Assembly (NCBI RefSeq): GCF_000427405.1
Contig: NZ_KE386492.1
Span: 45,590 to 109,589 of the forward strand
From: Flectobacillus major DSM 103
GTDB taxonomy: Bacteria > Bacteroidota > Bacteroidia > Cytophagales > Spirosomataceae
DNA: 64,000 nt
Direction: 5' to 3'
Made by a program: the position numbers and the translations under genes
The notes under the pieces: generated by a model
What the model was told of the DNA's origin: nothing
Seen by the model: the letters and a program-made list of their open reading frames with translations, nothing else
Databases searched by the model: none
Part shown: in pieces, positions 53,708 through 61,999 of the stretch
How positions within the stretch are numbered: position 1 is the first letter of the stretch
Layout: each line of letters opens with the position of its first letter

Positions 53708-54795
53708 TTTGGTAAGTTTAAAAATGGAATGTTTCTACCTATACTGAGAATCAATTCTCGTGCTTTTTGCTTTTGACCATCTGGCATCTTAGCTTCCGTA
53801 ACTCCTATTGTTTGCCCACCTTTACTCCAATACATACTTTTGGGGCAAGTGGAACATTCCGATAGCCACCAATAATCAACACGTTGCCCCCATGATGTGC
53901 CTAACTGTTTTCTGTATTGATTTAATATTTTTTCCACACTACCTGGGTTTGTTGTTACTCCAGCATCACTTTTAGGTGCGTCTGCATATGCTTCTGTGGC
54001 ATTAGGATTAACTACTTTTGTTCCAGTAGCAGTATGCAAACTTTCATGCAAGAATGAAAAGCCATATGAAAATGTACGAGAATCTAATCCTGCATTACTA
54101 ACCGCATACGTATTATTATCAATTTGGTCAGAGTTAAGATTAACATTACCAGCGCCACCGCCCTTAGTGCCCTGTGAATTATCATTTGATACTTTAACTG
54201 TCAAATCGCTAGTGATAAGTCCTTTCAAATAATTTCTTGCTCCACTACTTCCCAATTCTTTCCCATCATCGGTAGTATTTATTTTCATTGAGCCATCTTC
54301 ATTTTTTGCATAATCAAGCATTCCATTGTTGTACGAAATGTTTGTACCAGTAATATCAGACAAGTCTAACATCGTTTGTATCAATGTGTAAAGTCCCTCA
54401 TTTGTTTTTGTTAACTCACTTACATCTACCTTCATACCATCGGGGTCTACGAATCTAAGTGGGTTATTTAGTACATATGAGTATGGCGAATTTGATAAAT
54501 ATCTATCCGCCAATGCATCAACTCCCCACCATCTACCCACAGTCTTATCATAATACCTAGCTCCAAAATCATTGATGCCACTTAATCCAAAGAGCGTCAG
54601 GCTTTCTTTATCCTGATACTTAAAGCGGTTCTCAACACTATTTGCCGTTCCTGTGCCATTTAACTCTATGCCAAATGGGTCAAAATTGGTGCTTTCTACC
54701 TGTTGTAATACACCTGAATTACTCTTGAATGATACTCGTACATTACCTAAGTGGTCTTTGATATTGTATTCGTAAAACCAAACAATTATACACAA
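53704..54795 (-). CDS. RHS array unit G: core fused to HExxH metallopeptidase-like toxin
   Basis: 363 residues: the common core to D97, then SNSPYSYVLNNPLRFVDPDG, then a ~240-residue C-terminal domain with FSFLHESLHTATG (H250, E251, H254), the zinc-binding HExxH of metallopeptidases, and a possible third ligand in ATEAYADAP. The frame begins with TTG directly behind the spacer terminator and has no internal Met before the toxin, so independent expression is doubtful. It is followed by its immunity gene (4-nt overlap). Confidence 0.78.
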   Translation of the reverse strand: MCIIVWFYEYNIKDHLGNVRVSFKSNSGVLQQVESTNFDPFGIELNGTGTANSVENRFKYQDKESLTLFGLSGINDFGARYYDKTVGRWWGVDALADRYLSNSPYSYVLNNPLRFVDPDGMKVDVSELTKTNEGLYTLIQTMLDLSDITGTNISYNNGMLDYAKNEDGSMKINTTDDGKELGSSGARNYLKGLITSDLTVKVSNDNSQGTKGGGAGNVNLNSDQIDNNTYAVSNAGLDSRTFSYGFSFLHESLHTATGTKVVNPNATEAYADAPKSDAGVTTNPGSVEKILNQYRKQLGTSWGQRVDYWWLSECSTCPKSMYWSKGGQTIGVTEAKMPDGQKQKARELILSIGRNIPFLNLPK

Positions 54796-54930
54796 AACCC
54801 CGTTGACCTACAACTGCCAACGGGGTATAATTACTTCCACTTAACTCTCCACTTCATGTTGAATTTGCCAATCACGTGCGTGATGCTCTTCTATCTTTTG
54901 GAGCGTAAGAGCGCTTTGCTTACCCAACGA
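54784..54930 (-). repeat. Array spacer type 1, copy 4
   Basis: Hairpin at 54798-54825. The proximal edge is slightly altered (GAGCGCTTTGCTTACCCAACG). It separates unit F immunity from the unit G core. Confidence 0.85.
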
Positions 54931-54980
54931 CCTGAGAGATATACTAAATTAATATCCTAATGGTAGTTACTGTCGCAAAC

Positions 54981-55700
54981 CTAGTGAACGGGATAATTAA
55001 ACTCCATTTCTACAATAGGGTATTCAACCCTGTAACCTGTAACATTTTGTTCTCTCAAATTATGATATAACTTTTCCGATATATATATATCATTAGTTAG
55101 AAATTGTGTGCCAAAAATATCAATGTCACTATTAAAATTTGAATTAAATACCAATTTCGTCGTTTTTATGGCTGCATCCGTTTCTGATACTATATTAATA
55201 TAGTCAGAATAAGTATTGATTATGGGGTTAAAATCCTTGTTAATATTTCGCAGATGAAACGATAAATCATATTCACATTTTGAAAAATCAATATTCTGTT
55301 CCCCTGTCTCGTAGTCAAAACAAAACCACCAGTAACCATCTATAATTTTCCCACTTTGATTAAATGTTACCTCAAAAAAATGATGATTAGGCAATATAGA
55401 TTTTTCTAAAATATTTCTAAGTTTATTATTTACAAAGAATCCTCTTAAAAGCTTTCCTGGTTTTATAAAATCTGTCAGTCTCCCTCTTTTTTCCAAATCT
55501 ACTTCTACCAAATCCGACCCATACAATTGCCAGTTACTCCATGTATTCCACCACTTAGATTCCCTTCTTAAAAAGATAGAGCTATAACCTACATTTTTTT
55601 TAAAAAAATCGTCGGATAAATAGGAATTACCCATCCCTCCTTTCACTCCTACAATAGAAGGGTCAATACTGTAATTAATAGTTCTGAATGGTATTTTCAT
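54981..55700 (-). CDS. Unit F immunity-like cytosolic protein
   Basis: A 239-aa protein without signal peptide or TM helix, rich in aromatic residues (SKWWNTWSNWQLYGSDLVEV, DGYWWFCFDYETGEQNIDF). It overlaps the toxin stop by 4 nt. The general layout recalls the large cytosolic Imm11/DUF1629-like immunity proteins, but I cannot confirm the family. A cytosolic site is what a nuclease toxin requires. Confidence 0.7.
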   Translation of the reverse strand: MKIPFRTINYSIDPSIVGVKGGMGNSYLSDDFFKKNVGYSSIFLRRESKWWNTWSNWQLYGSDLVEVDLEKRGRLTDFIKPGKLLRGFFVNNKLRNILEKSILPNHHFFEVTFNQSGKIIDGYWWFCFDYETGEQNIDFSKCEYDLSFHLRNINKDFNPIINTYSDYINIVSETDAAIKTTKLVFNSNFNSDIDIFGTQFLTNDIYISEKLYHNLREQNVTGYRVEYPIVEMEFNYPVH

Positions 55701-56728
55701 CTAAAAGCTTCGTTTAAGGTAGGGCCATTTAATGTTTTGAAATCGTTGTAAGCTTCATCTAAAAGATTACGTAAATCTTTGGTTAAGTCCAAAATATTCT
55801 GTTTAGTTAATGTATTATTCGCTTGCATCTCTCTTAATTTTTCAGCAACTCTGTATTCATATTCGGGAGCATTCCCATGAAATGCTTTGTCAAGATATTT
55901 GATGTTGTAGCCTTCATTAATATTAAATTTTATTGATTTTAAATCAGAACCAAATTCTTGCATAAATCTTTTTGATTGAGGCAATAGATGATGTTTCTCC
56001 ATACCAAATATTGATGGCATACCTTTGTAATTCCACCTAACTACTACCAATGCACTTTTCACCCCCTTCATCTTCGCCATACTACTAATGGCTTTAGTCC
56101 CCATTACAGCCAACTTGGTACCCTTCATGGCTGTTCCTAAAACAGGGACTGCTGAAAGTAAATTTAGGCCTGCACTACCATAATTACCCCTATAAATATC
56201 AATACCTGCGTTAACAACTCCTGCTAATGTGCCTGCTCCAGGGTAAAGACCTATGCCATCTAGCGTAAGCTGTATATTATTGAGCGTACTTTCATCTCGT
56301 TGGGCTATAACGGTAACTTGAGGTAATATCGTACTATCATCTTTACCATCGCCATTAACATCTGTTAAACCAAAAAGGTCGATATTGAGTACGGGATTAT
56401 TAGAGGTGTATAGATAAGGTGAAAAGTCTTCATCTGCTTCCGCCAATGCATCAACTCCCCACCATCTACCCACAGTTTTATCATAATACCTCGCACCAAA
56501 ATCATTGATGCCACTTAATCCAAAGAGCGTTAGGCTTTCTTTATCTTGATACTTAAAGCGGTTCTCAACACTATTTGCCGTTCCTGTGCCATTCAACTCT
56601 ATACCAAATGGGTCATAATTGGTGCTTTCTACCTGTTGTAATACACCTGAATTACTCTTGAATGATACTCGTACATTACCTAAATGGTCTTTGATATTAT
56701 ATTCGTAAGCCCAAGCAATTATACACAA
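55697..56728 (-). CDS. RHS array unit F: core fused to a pre-toxin hydrophobic region and HNH/EndoVII-like nuclease
   Basis: 343 residues. After the core (to about 97) and a variant linker NNPVLNIDLFGLTDVNGDGKDD there is a hydrophobic pre-toxin segment (about 150-222; LDGIGLYPGAGTLAGVVNAG, SAVPVLGTAMKGTKLA), as found before nuclease toxins. A C-terminal domain follows with MEKHHLLPQSKRF (H246, H247), INEGYNIKYLDKAFHGNAPEYEYRV, resembling HH-type nucleases of the HNH/EndoVII group. The start is TTG behind the spacer. Nuclease activity is inferred from the HH motif and the cytosolic immunity partner. Confidence 0.75.
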   Translation of the reverse strand: MCIIAWAYEYNIKDHLGNVRVSFKSNSGVLQQVESTNYDPFGIELNGTGTANSVENRFKYQDKESLTLFGLSGINDFGARYYDKTVGRWWGVDALAEADEDFSPYLYTSNNPVLNIDLFGLTDVNGDGKDDSTILPQVTVIAQRDESTLNNIQLTLDGIGLYPGAGTLAGVVNAGIDIYRGNYGSAGLNLLSAVPVLGTAMKGTKLAVMGTKAISSMAKMKGVKSALVVVRWNYKGMPSIFGMEKHHLLPQSKRFMQEFGSDLKSIKFNINEGYNIKYLDKAFHGNAPEYEYRVAEKLREMQANNTLTKQNILDLTKDLRNLLDEAYNDFKTLNGPTLNEAFR

Positions 56729-56860
56729 AACCCCGTTGACCTACAACTGCCAACGGGGTATAATTACTTATACTTAACTCTCCACTTCATGTTGAATTTG
56801 TCAATCACGAGCGTGCTCTTCTATCTTTTGGAGCGTAAGAACGCTTCGCTTAACCAACGG
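56717..56860 (-). repeat. Array spacer type 1, copy 5
   Basis: Hairpin at 56731-56758. This copy lacks 3 nt in the ATCACGAGCGTG palindrome region and is therefore slightly shorter. The frame reads SGRWLSEAFLRSKR then stops. Confidence 0.85.
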
Positions 56861-56917
56861 CCAGAGAGATAAGATTTACTAACACAACGACTCAGTGAAG
56901 TACTACAACGTCTAAAA

Positions 56918-57442
56918 TCAAAAAAACTTTTTAGGAGGTGGATTATGTCGCTCAAAAGCTTGCCAAAATGGGTTGAATTGAAGGTCTGAAACCCTTGTTC
57001 TGACAAATTCCCCTTTTACGAATATCAATTCAACTGGGTAGTACTCATTTGTCAAATATTTCGCTTCTTCTTTTGGTATAAAATCAGTTAGATTAAGGTT
57101 ATTATTTTCTCTACTTTGGATAACAGTTTTATTTTCAAAGCCAATAATTGCTAATGAATCTGATATTATTTGCCAAGTTGGGTGAAATTCTTTTAAAATA
57201 TCATCTAAATAATATTTTTTATCTATGTATTCAATAGTAACAAATGATGTATCCAAAACAACCTTTTCGTATACACAAATCAACATTTTGGATTGTTTTT
57301 TATGTTTAACTTCATCTTGAATATACTTAATATGCTCATCTATTTTTTTTACCACGATTGGATTAATATCTTTTTGGCATTGATATTTAGAATGACATGA
57401 TAAAACCATCATAAAAAAGACTGCGACTTTAAATTGTTTCAT
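56918..57442 (-). CDS. Unit E immunity-like lipoprotein
   Basis: A 174-aa lipoprotein (lipobox VLSC, about C16), so membrane-anchored in the envelope. A charged helical region follows (KKIDEHIKYIQDEVKHKKQSK), then an alpha/beta part with FHPTWQIISDSLAIIGFEN. Family not recognised. It overlaps the toxin stop by 4 nt. Lipidation suggests that the toxin acts in, or passes through, the periplasm. Confidence 0.72.
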   Translation of the reverse strand: MKQFKVAVFFMMVLSCHSKYQCQKDINPIVVKKIDEHIKYIQDEVKHKKQSKMLICVYEKVVLDTSFVTIEYIDKKYYLDDILKEFHPTWQIISDSLAIIGFENKTVIQSRENNNLNLTDFIPKEEAKYLTNEYYPVELIFVKGEFVRTRVSDLQFNPFWQAFERHNPPPKKFF

Positions 57443-58488
57443 GGTTTGTTAAATATTTGTTTTAATGACGGTATTAATCTAAAACTTCCATCAAATAATT
57501 CTGCTGTATTATGACCTGTCCAAAAACCTTCATCCCCTTTCATTATTTTTTTTCCATAATTAGCCCAAGCATATCCATACAAATTACCATCCCTACCAAT
57601 TGCAAAAATTGGTTTCCCTGGAATCATTTTATATGCAAAATCTTTATCTTCACCAGAAAGTTTATAACCTAGTGCCCAAGGAGAACCATCTAAACTAAGT
57701 GCTTGATGAGTATGAATAACACCTAACATAAATAATTGTCCACCCTCAAATGAGATATAATCATTATTTTTTTTAAGTCCTGCTTCTAAAAAACCGGAAC
57801 CAGAATCTGCATACTCGTTGTTTGCATATGGAGTTACTAAAACTCCCTTATTAGTTAAAATAGCTCCAACCTCTCTTCCTCTAATACCCCATTTTTTTAA
57901 CAAAGCAATTGCCCACATATACCTATAGGCTTCTGTCTCATTTGAAAATAATTTTGAATTTTGACCTCCATCGTCTCTGTTATATATTTGTATTGTATTT
58001 TTTTGAGTACTCTTTTCTTCTTTTTTATTTTCTTGATTAAATGTTTTCTCTTTACCAGCATCCCCACCTGCTGCCAACCATTGGCTATTAGTCAATCCAT
58101 CAGCCCCAACCATCTCTTCACTTGCCATCCCATCAGGGTCTATATATCTTAAAGGATTATTGTAATTATATTGGTATGGCGAATGCCTTCTTGATACATC
58201 CGCCAAAGCATCAACACCCCACCATCTCCCCACAGTCTTATCATAATACCTCGCTCCAAAATCATTTATCCCACTTAATCCAAAGAGCGTTAGGCTTTCT
58301 TTATCTTGATACTTAAAGCGGTTCTCAACACTATTTGCCGTTCCTGTACCATTTAACTCTATCCCAACTGGGTCATAATTAGTGCTTTCTACCTGTTGTA
58401 ATACACCTGAATTACTCTTGAATGATACTCGTACATTACCTAAGTGGTCTTTGATATTGTATTCGTAAAACCAAACAATTATACACAA
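57439..58488 (-). CDS. RHS array unit E: core fused to JAMM/JAB-like metallopeptidase toxin
   Basis: 349 residues: core to D97, RRHSPYQYNYNNPLRYIDPDG, linker EEMVGADGLTNSQWLAAGGD, then a domain with E206 (GREVGAILTNKG), GVIHTHQ (H259, H261) and LSGEDKDF (S278, D281). E, HxH and SxxD in this order form the JAMM motif of MPN/JAB peptidases, known among polymorphic toxins (Tox-JAB, DUF4329-like); the 16-residue gap between HxH and SxxD is longer than usual. The start is TTG directly behind the spacer. Confidence 0.77.
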   Translation of the reverse strand: MCIIVWFYEYNIKDHLGNVRVSFKSNSGVLQQVESTNYDPVGIELNGTGTANSVENRFKYQDKESLTLFGLSGINDFGARYYDKTVGRWWGVDALADVSRRHSPYQYNYNNPLRYIDPDGMASEEMVGADGLTNSQWLAAGGDAGKEKTFNQENKKEEKSTQKNTIQIYNRDDGGQNSKLFSNETEAYRYMWAIALLKKWGIRGREVGAILTNKGVLVTPYANNEYADSGSGFLEAGLKKNNDYISFEGGQLFMLGVIHTHQALSLDGSPWALGYKLSGEDKDFAYKMIPGKPIFAIGRDGNLYGYAWANYGKKIMKGDEGFWTGHNTAELFDGSFRLIPSLKQIFNKP

Positions 58489-58623
58489 AACCCCGTTGAC
58501 CTACAACTGCCAACGGGGTATAATTACTTCCACTTAACTCTCCACTTCATGTTGAATTTGCCAATCACATGCGTGATGCTCTTCTATCTTTTGGAGCGTA
58601 GGAACGCTTCGCTTAACCAACGA
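58477..58623 (-). repeat. Array spacer type 1, copy 6
   Basis: Hairpin at 58491-58518. This copy and 150+ bp behind it (58477-58807) match 63670-64000 with a single difference, so one is a recent duplicate of the other. Confidence 0.87.
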
Positions 58624-58659
58624 CCAAAGGGAGGGTATTTTCCTGATAACTTTTATTTA

Positions 58660-59103
58660 CTACTTAACAATCATTTTACCATTTTTCCAAGTATGAAATT
58701 CATCTATGTGATATTTGCTTTTCAATAAACTATCTTCACTAAAAAAAACACTAAAAATTGTTTTTTCTCTTATCTTATCAGCATCTTGGTCATCAATTGA
58801 TGTTGGAAAATCATCTATACTATTAACAAACACTATCCCGGTTACTGGTGTTGCATATCGAACACTATCAACATACTCCATTGCCTTATTTAATAAAAAT
58901 AATGTATCAGCTTTTGTTTTTACGGTGTAATTGCCAATATAGATATAATGCATATAAGATTTTATGAGATGCTCTGTCTCTATATCATAGTGAAAAATAA
59001 AAGTCCTACTTTTACTAACACCTTCTCTATTATCTTCCTTACAGTTTTGAATTAACAAAATACAAAGAATGAAAAAGGAAAACTTAACAAGTTGTAATTT
59101 CAT
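58660..59103 (-). CDS. Unit D immunity-like lipoprotein
   Basis: A 147-aa lipoprotein (lipobox LLIQNC, about C20) with a compact alpha/beta body (IFHYDIETEHLIKSYMHYIY, VDSIRYATP-type strand, DEFHTWKNGKMIVK). Family not recognised. It starts 8 nt after the unit D toxin stop. The 3' third occurs again, identical, at the right edge of the window. Confidence 0.75.
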   Translation of the reverse strand: MKLQLVKFSFFILCILLIQNCKEDNREGVSKSRTFIFHYDIETEHLIKSYMHYIYIGNYTVKTKADTLFLLNKAMEYVDSVRYATPVTGIVFVNSIDDFPTSIDDQDADKIREKTIFSVFFSEDSLLKSKYHIDEFHTWKNGKMIVK

Positions 59104-59111
59104 ATTTATTA

Positions 59112-60590
59112 TTATTTAGAATGACTTGTATGAATTTTAACTGTCCAAGGAAAAGGATTATATTTACTTCCTTTGGAGTAATTATGTTGTAAGTTGTACA
59201 TTTCAGATAACCCAGGCAAATTACTATTAGCATCACCTTTACCTGCTCCAAATATATCTCCGATAATAACATCCATTACCACACTACTCTTTGTTACTTT
59301 TAAAATATCAACTCTTAGAGATTGCCAACCTCCCATGACTGTCCACGAAAACAAATTACTACTCATATAACTAGGTTTAAGTGCAGTTAGATAATCATTA
59401 CCTTTAAACCCTTCCATTGAACCCTTAACTATAAAATAATTTATTGCTACATTTCCATAATTAGCAATAAATTCTTTAAATGTATTGTTATATGAGATAA
59501 TTCTTGCCATGTCGGAATTTGTATGGAAATTCATTTGAGAACCACCTCCATTCAAAAAATGTTTTAGTAGTGTTTGTCCATCAGATGTATTTTCAAAACG
59601 TGTTCCAGTGTTAAAACTTCTTAGAAAAGTTGATAAGGCAGAATCTTCATCTTCCTCATCTCCTGCAACACCATCTATAGGGCTACGACTTAAATCTCCA
59701 TCACTACCTAAAAGCGAACCAATTTTATAAGTATAAATTCTTTGTTGTCTCTCCGTTTTCTGGTTTTCCTTTTTGGCTTCCTGTTCTTCTTGAAAATTGC
59801 CACCTGCCGCCGCCCATTGGCTATTAGTCAATCCATCAGCCCCAACCATCTCTTCACTTGCCATCCCATCAGGGTCTATATATCTTAAAGGATTATTGTA
59901 ATTATATTGGTATGGCGAATGCCTTCTTGATACATCCGCCAATGCATCAACTCCCCACCATCTACCAACAGTCTTATCATAATACCTAGCTCCAAAATCA
60001 TTGATGCCACTTAATCCAAAGAGCGTTAGGCTTTCTTTATCCTGATACTTAAAGCGGTTCTCAATACTGTTTACCGTTCCTGTGCCATTCAACTCTATCC
60101 CAAATGGGTCATAATTGGTGCTTTCTACCTGTTGTAATACGCCTGAATTACTCTTGAATGATACTCGTACATTACCTAAGTGGTCTTTGATATTGTATTC
60201 GTAAAACCAAGCATTACTCACATAGGTAGCTCTCCCTTCGGGCGTAGATAACTGATACGGTTGCCCATTTTTGTAAACCATCGACCCGTCGTATTCCCAA
60301 TATTCGCCTGTCGAGTAGGTTCGCTTTAAGACTCTTCCATCACCAGCATAAGTTATTTTTATCCATCGATTATTCGTTAAGCTGATTTGCTTAGGAAGTT
60401 TTAAATACGGGTCATAGTCTATTTGGCTTATCTCTTTATTAAGGTCTTTTTTTAACGAGCCGTCGCTATAATAATCATAATCGTTGGTAACTGCATTTCG
60501 ATTTACAAAATCTACAATATTATCACCCGAGATGGCATCCTCTACCTTGTATAACTTATTGCCAGTGTAGGTATAGGTCAGATTGTCCAT
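59112..60590 (-). CDS. RHS array unit D: longest RHS fragment with C-terminal toxin of unknown type
   Basis: 492 residues from the first ATG. The same frame is RHS-coding up to 60755 (KLYFSYDYAKRLKSAVYTG...ISTITYDKNGNITTLQRNG) without a start, so the gene lost its 5' end. Residues 1-140 hold YD-repeat/RHS core sequence (YSDGSLKKDLNKEISQIDYD, GEYWEYDGSMVYKNGQPY). The core end that begins the other units starts here at about residue 129. After FIDPDG-type linker and GADGLTNSQWAAAGG comes a ~230-residue toxin with MDVIIGDIFGAGKGD and a Leu/Trp-rich C-terminus, type unknown. The lipoprotein immunity partner hints at an envelope target. Confidence 0.8.
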   Translation of the reverse strand: MDNLTYTYTGNKLYKVEDAISGDNIVDFVNRNAVTNDYDYYSDGSLKKDLNKEISQIDYDPYLKLPKQISLTNNRWIKITYAGDGRVLKRTYSTGEYWEYDGSMVYKNGQPYQLSTPEGRATYVSNAWFYEYNIKDHLGNVRVSFKSNSGVLQQVESTNYDPFGIELNGTGTVNSIENRFKYQDKESLTLFGLSGINDFGARYYDKTVGRWWGVDALADVSRRHSPYQYNYNNPLRYIDPDGMASEEMVGADGLTNSQWAAAGGNFQEEQEAKKENQKTERQQRIYTYKIGSLLGSDGDLSRSPIDGVAGDEEDEDSALSTFLRSFNTGTRFENTSDGQTLLKHFLNGGGSQMNFHTNSDMARIISYNNTFKEFIANYGNVAINYFIVKGSMEGFKGNDYLTALKPSYMSSNLFSWTVMGGWQSLRVDILKVTKSSVVMDVIIGDIFGAGKGDANSNLPGLSEMYNLQHNYSKGSKYNPFPWTVKIHTSHSK

Positions 60591-60763
60591 TAGGCCATAG
60601 CTACTACCTACCTTGCCATTGCGTTGTAAGGTAGTAATATTTCCATTTTTATCATAGGTAATTGTTGATATTCCATAATTTTCGGGGCCAATACCTGTGT
60701 AAACGGCTGATTTAAGGCGTTTGGCATAATCATAACTAAAATATAGCTTCGTTGATTATCTAA

Positions 60764-60865
60764 TTAATTACTGATAATGAGGAAGTTATCTTACTGACCA
60801 TCTACGACAAGCAAGTAAAAGACAATATTTCTGAAAAGGAATTGAAGGAAATACTGAAGAGTTAG
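60764..60865 (+). pseudogene. 3' fragment of a RelE/ParE-family toxin gene
   Basis: 33 codons on the plus strand, LITDNEEVILLTIYDKQVKD and onward to ELKEILKS, match the C-terminal end of Bacteroidota RelE-like toxins (LLTIYDK followed by an Asp/Glu-Ile-Ser-Lys helix). There is no start and no antitoxin. It directly abuts the truncated 5' end of the unit D RHS gene (homology ends at 60755), so the junction near 60756-60764 is a recombination breakpoint. A terminator follows. Confidence 0.65.
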
Positions 60866-60874
60866 AGTAAGCAT

Positions 60875-60897
60875 AAAGCCCCTATTTGGGGCTTTTT
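60875..60897 (+). terminator. Terminator of the RelE-like fragment
   Basis: AAAGCCCC / GGGGCTTT perfect 8-bp stem, TATTT loop, with a T-run on the plus strand, 9 nt after the fragment's stop. Probably the native terminator of the lost toxin-antitoxin operon. Confidence 0.75.
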
Positions 60898-60899
60898 AA

Positions 60900-61499
60900 C
60901 TAGCAGTTGTAATATTGTTTCAAAATTATTTTATCATTTCTTCGCCACCTTATCCAGCCCTCAATGTTTTTACCATTGGGGCAACTTTCGCACTCTTTAT
61001 TACATTTAACTTTTACCCAATCCCCCTTTATTTCTAAACAGATAAAACCAACATCTTCAAAATTGACGGATATGGATTTAGATTTTTCATTTGGAGAGAT
61101 TTTCAAAGGATTTTGCTTTGATGCACTACAATAATATTTCAAAATGTAATCTTCTAAGGATAGAAGCATCATTGTATTAGACTTTTCTATTAATTTAAGA
61201 ACAGAACCTATCTGAACTTCAAAGTAATTAGGCAGAATACTTTGCTTTGCTCGAAAATGAAAAATATAATAATCATCAAAGTACGCTAATATTTTCCCTT
61301 TTAATTTTGAGCAAGATGGCTCATTTCCATCAACAGATTTGATTTCAGCAAATTGTGATTTGTCAGAATTTAGAATTTTATACTTTGTCTCTTCTGTGTA
61401 GTTGCCTTGATAAAGTATTAAAACCTTATCTTGTGATTGGCATTCAAATAGTATAAAAGCAAATAAAGAAAAAAGTAAGTACCTAAATATTTTTATCAT
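60900..61499 (-). CDS. Unit C immunity-like lipoprotein with C-terminal SH3-like domain
   Basis: A 199-aa lipoprotein (lipobox ILFEC, C20). The C-terminal ~55 residues (VGFICLEIKGDWVKVKCNKE, then NIEGWIRWRRNDKIIL) look like a bacterial SH3 domain, a fold that often binds cell-wall or peptidase partners. It overlaps the toxin stop by 4 nt. A periplasmic SH3 lipoprotein is a sensible antidote to a peptidoglycan peptidase. Confidence 0.75.
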   Translation of the reverse strand: MIKIFRYLLFSLFAFILFECQSQDKVLILYQGNYTEETKYKILNSDKSQFAEIKSVDGNEPSCSKLKGKILAYFDDYYIFHFRAKQSILPNYFEVQIGSVLKLIEKSNTMMLLSLEDYILKYYCSASKQNPLKISPNEKSKSISVNFEDVGFICLEIKGDWVKVKCNKECESCPNGKNIEGWIRWRRNDKIILKQYYNC

Positions 61500-61999
61500 T
61501 GTTCGTTATTGGGTTTAACAACTACCTCTGGTAATGTCCCTCCCAAATAATCAACCTGGACATTGGGAGAATAGCCTTGTAAATGGAGATGATTAGAATG
61601 GTCTGATTTAATTCCACGTTCTTTTGAGGATGATATATGATTTAATAAACCTCCGTTAAACCTTCCTGAAATCATATCTTTCCATCCAAATAAATGTAAT
61701 GAATTATTTAGCTGATTTTGTCTCCCAACAGCTACATTAGGGCTTCCAAGAATAACCGCACTGCCACCTTCATCAGTCCTTAAATACCGTAGATCTCCAT
61801 TTCGACCACTTTTATGTGATTTGCTTGGGTCAGGAGAAGTTCCATCAGACTTACTAAATTGGTTTATAGTTAAATCGTTTGTCCCTGAGTTTGATACCGC
61901 TCCAATTAAAGAAGCAAAAGTATTACCTGAAACATATACTTTACTTAGATAGAGGACGCATTTTCTTACAGACACCATCACCCGTTTTTTTATAGCCAA
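61496..61999 (-). CDS. RHS array unit C: toxin tip only, LAS-type peptidoglycan metallopeptidase-like
   Basis: The RHS core is missing: the frame starts with TTG inside the type 2 spacer hairpin and passes at once into toxin sequence (VYVSGNTFASLIGAVSNSG). The domain has SKSHKSGRNGDLRYLR (H62, D69) and SNHLHLQGY (H137, H139), the HxxxGxxxD plus HxH zinc pattern of LAS peptidases (MepA, VanX, D-Ala carboxypeptidases). Similar modules with HLHLQG occur in Flavobacteriia RHS proteins, as I recall. Cleavage of peptidoglycan cross-links is the inferred activity. The lack of any ATG argues against expression as it stands. Confidence 0.75.
   Translation of the reverse strand: MAIKKRVMVSVRKCVLYLSKVYVSGNTFASLIGAVSNSGTNDLTINQFSKSDGTSPDPSKSHKSGRNGDLRYLRTDEGGSAVILGSPNVAVGRQNQLNNSLHLFGWKDMISGRFNGGLLNHISSSKERGIKSDHSNHLHLQGYSPNVQVDYLGGTLPEVVVKPNNEQ

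Noticed and set aside
60764..60865. Complete type II toxin-antitoxin system
   Set aside because: Only about 33 C-terminal codons of the RelE-like protein remain; no start and no antitoxin.
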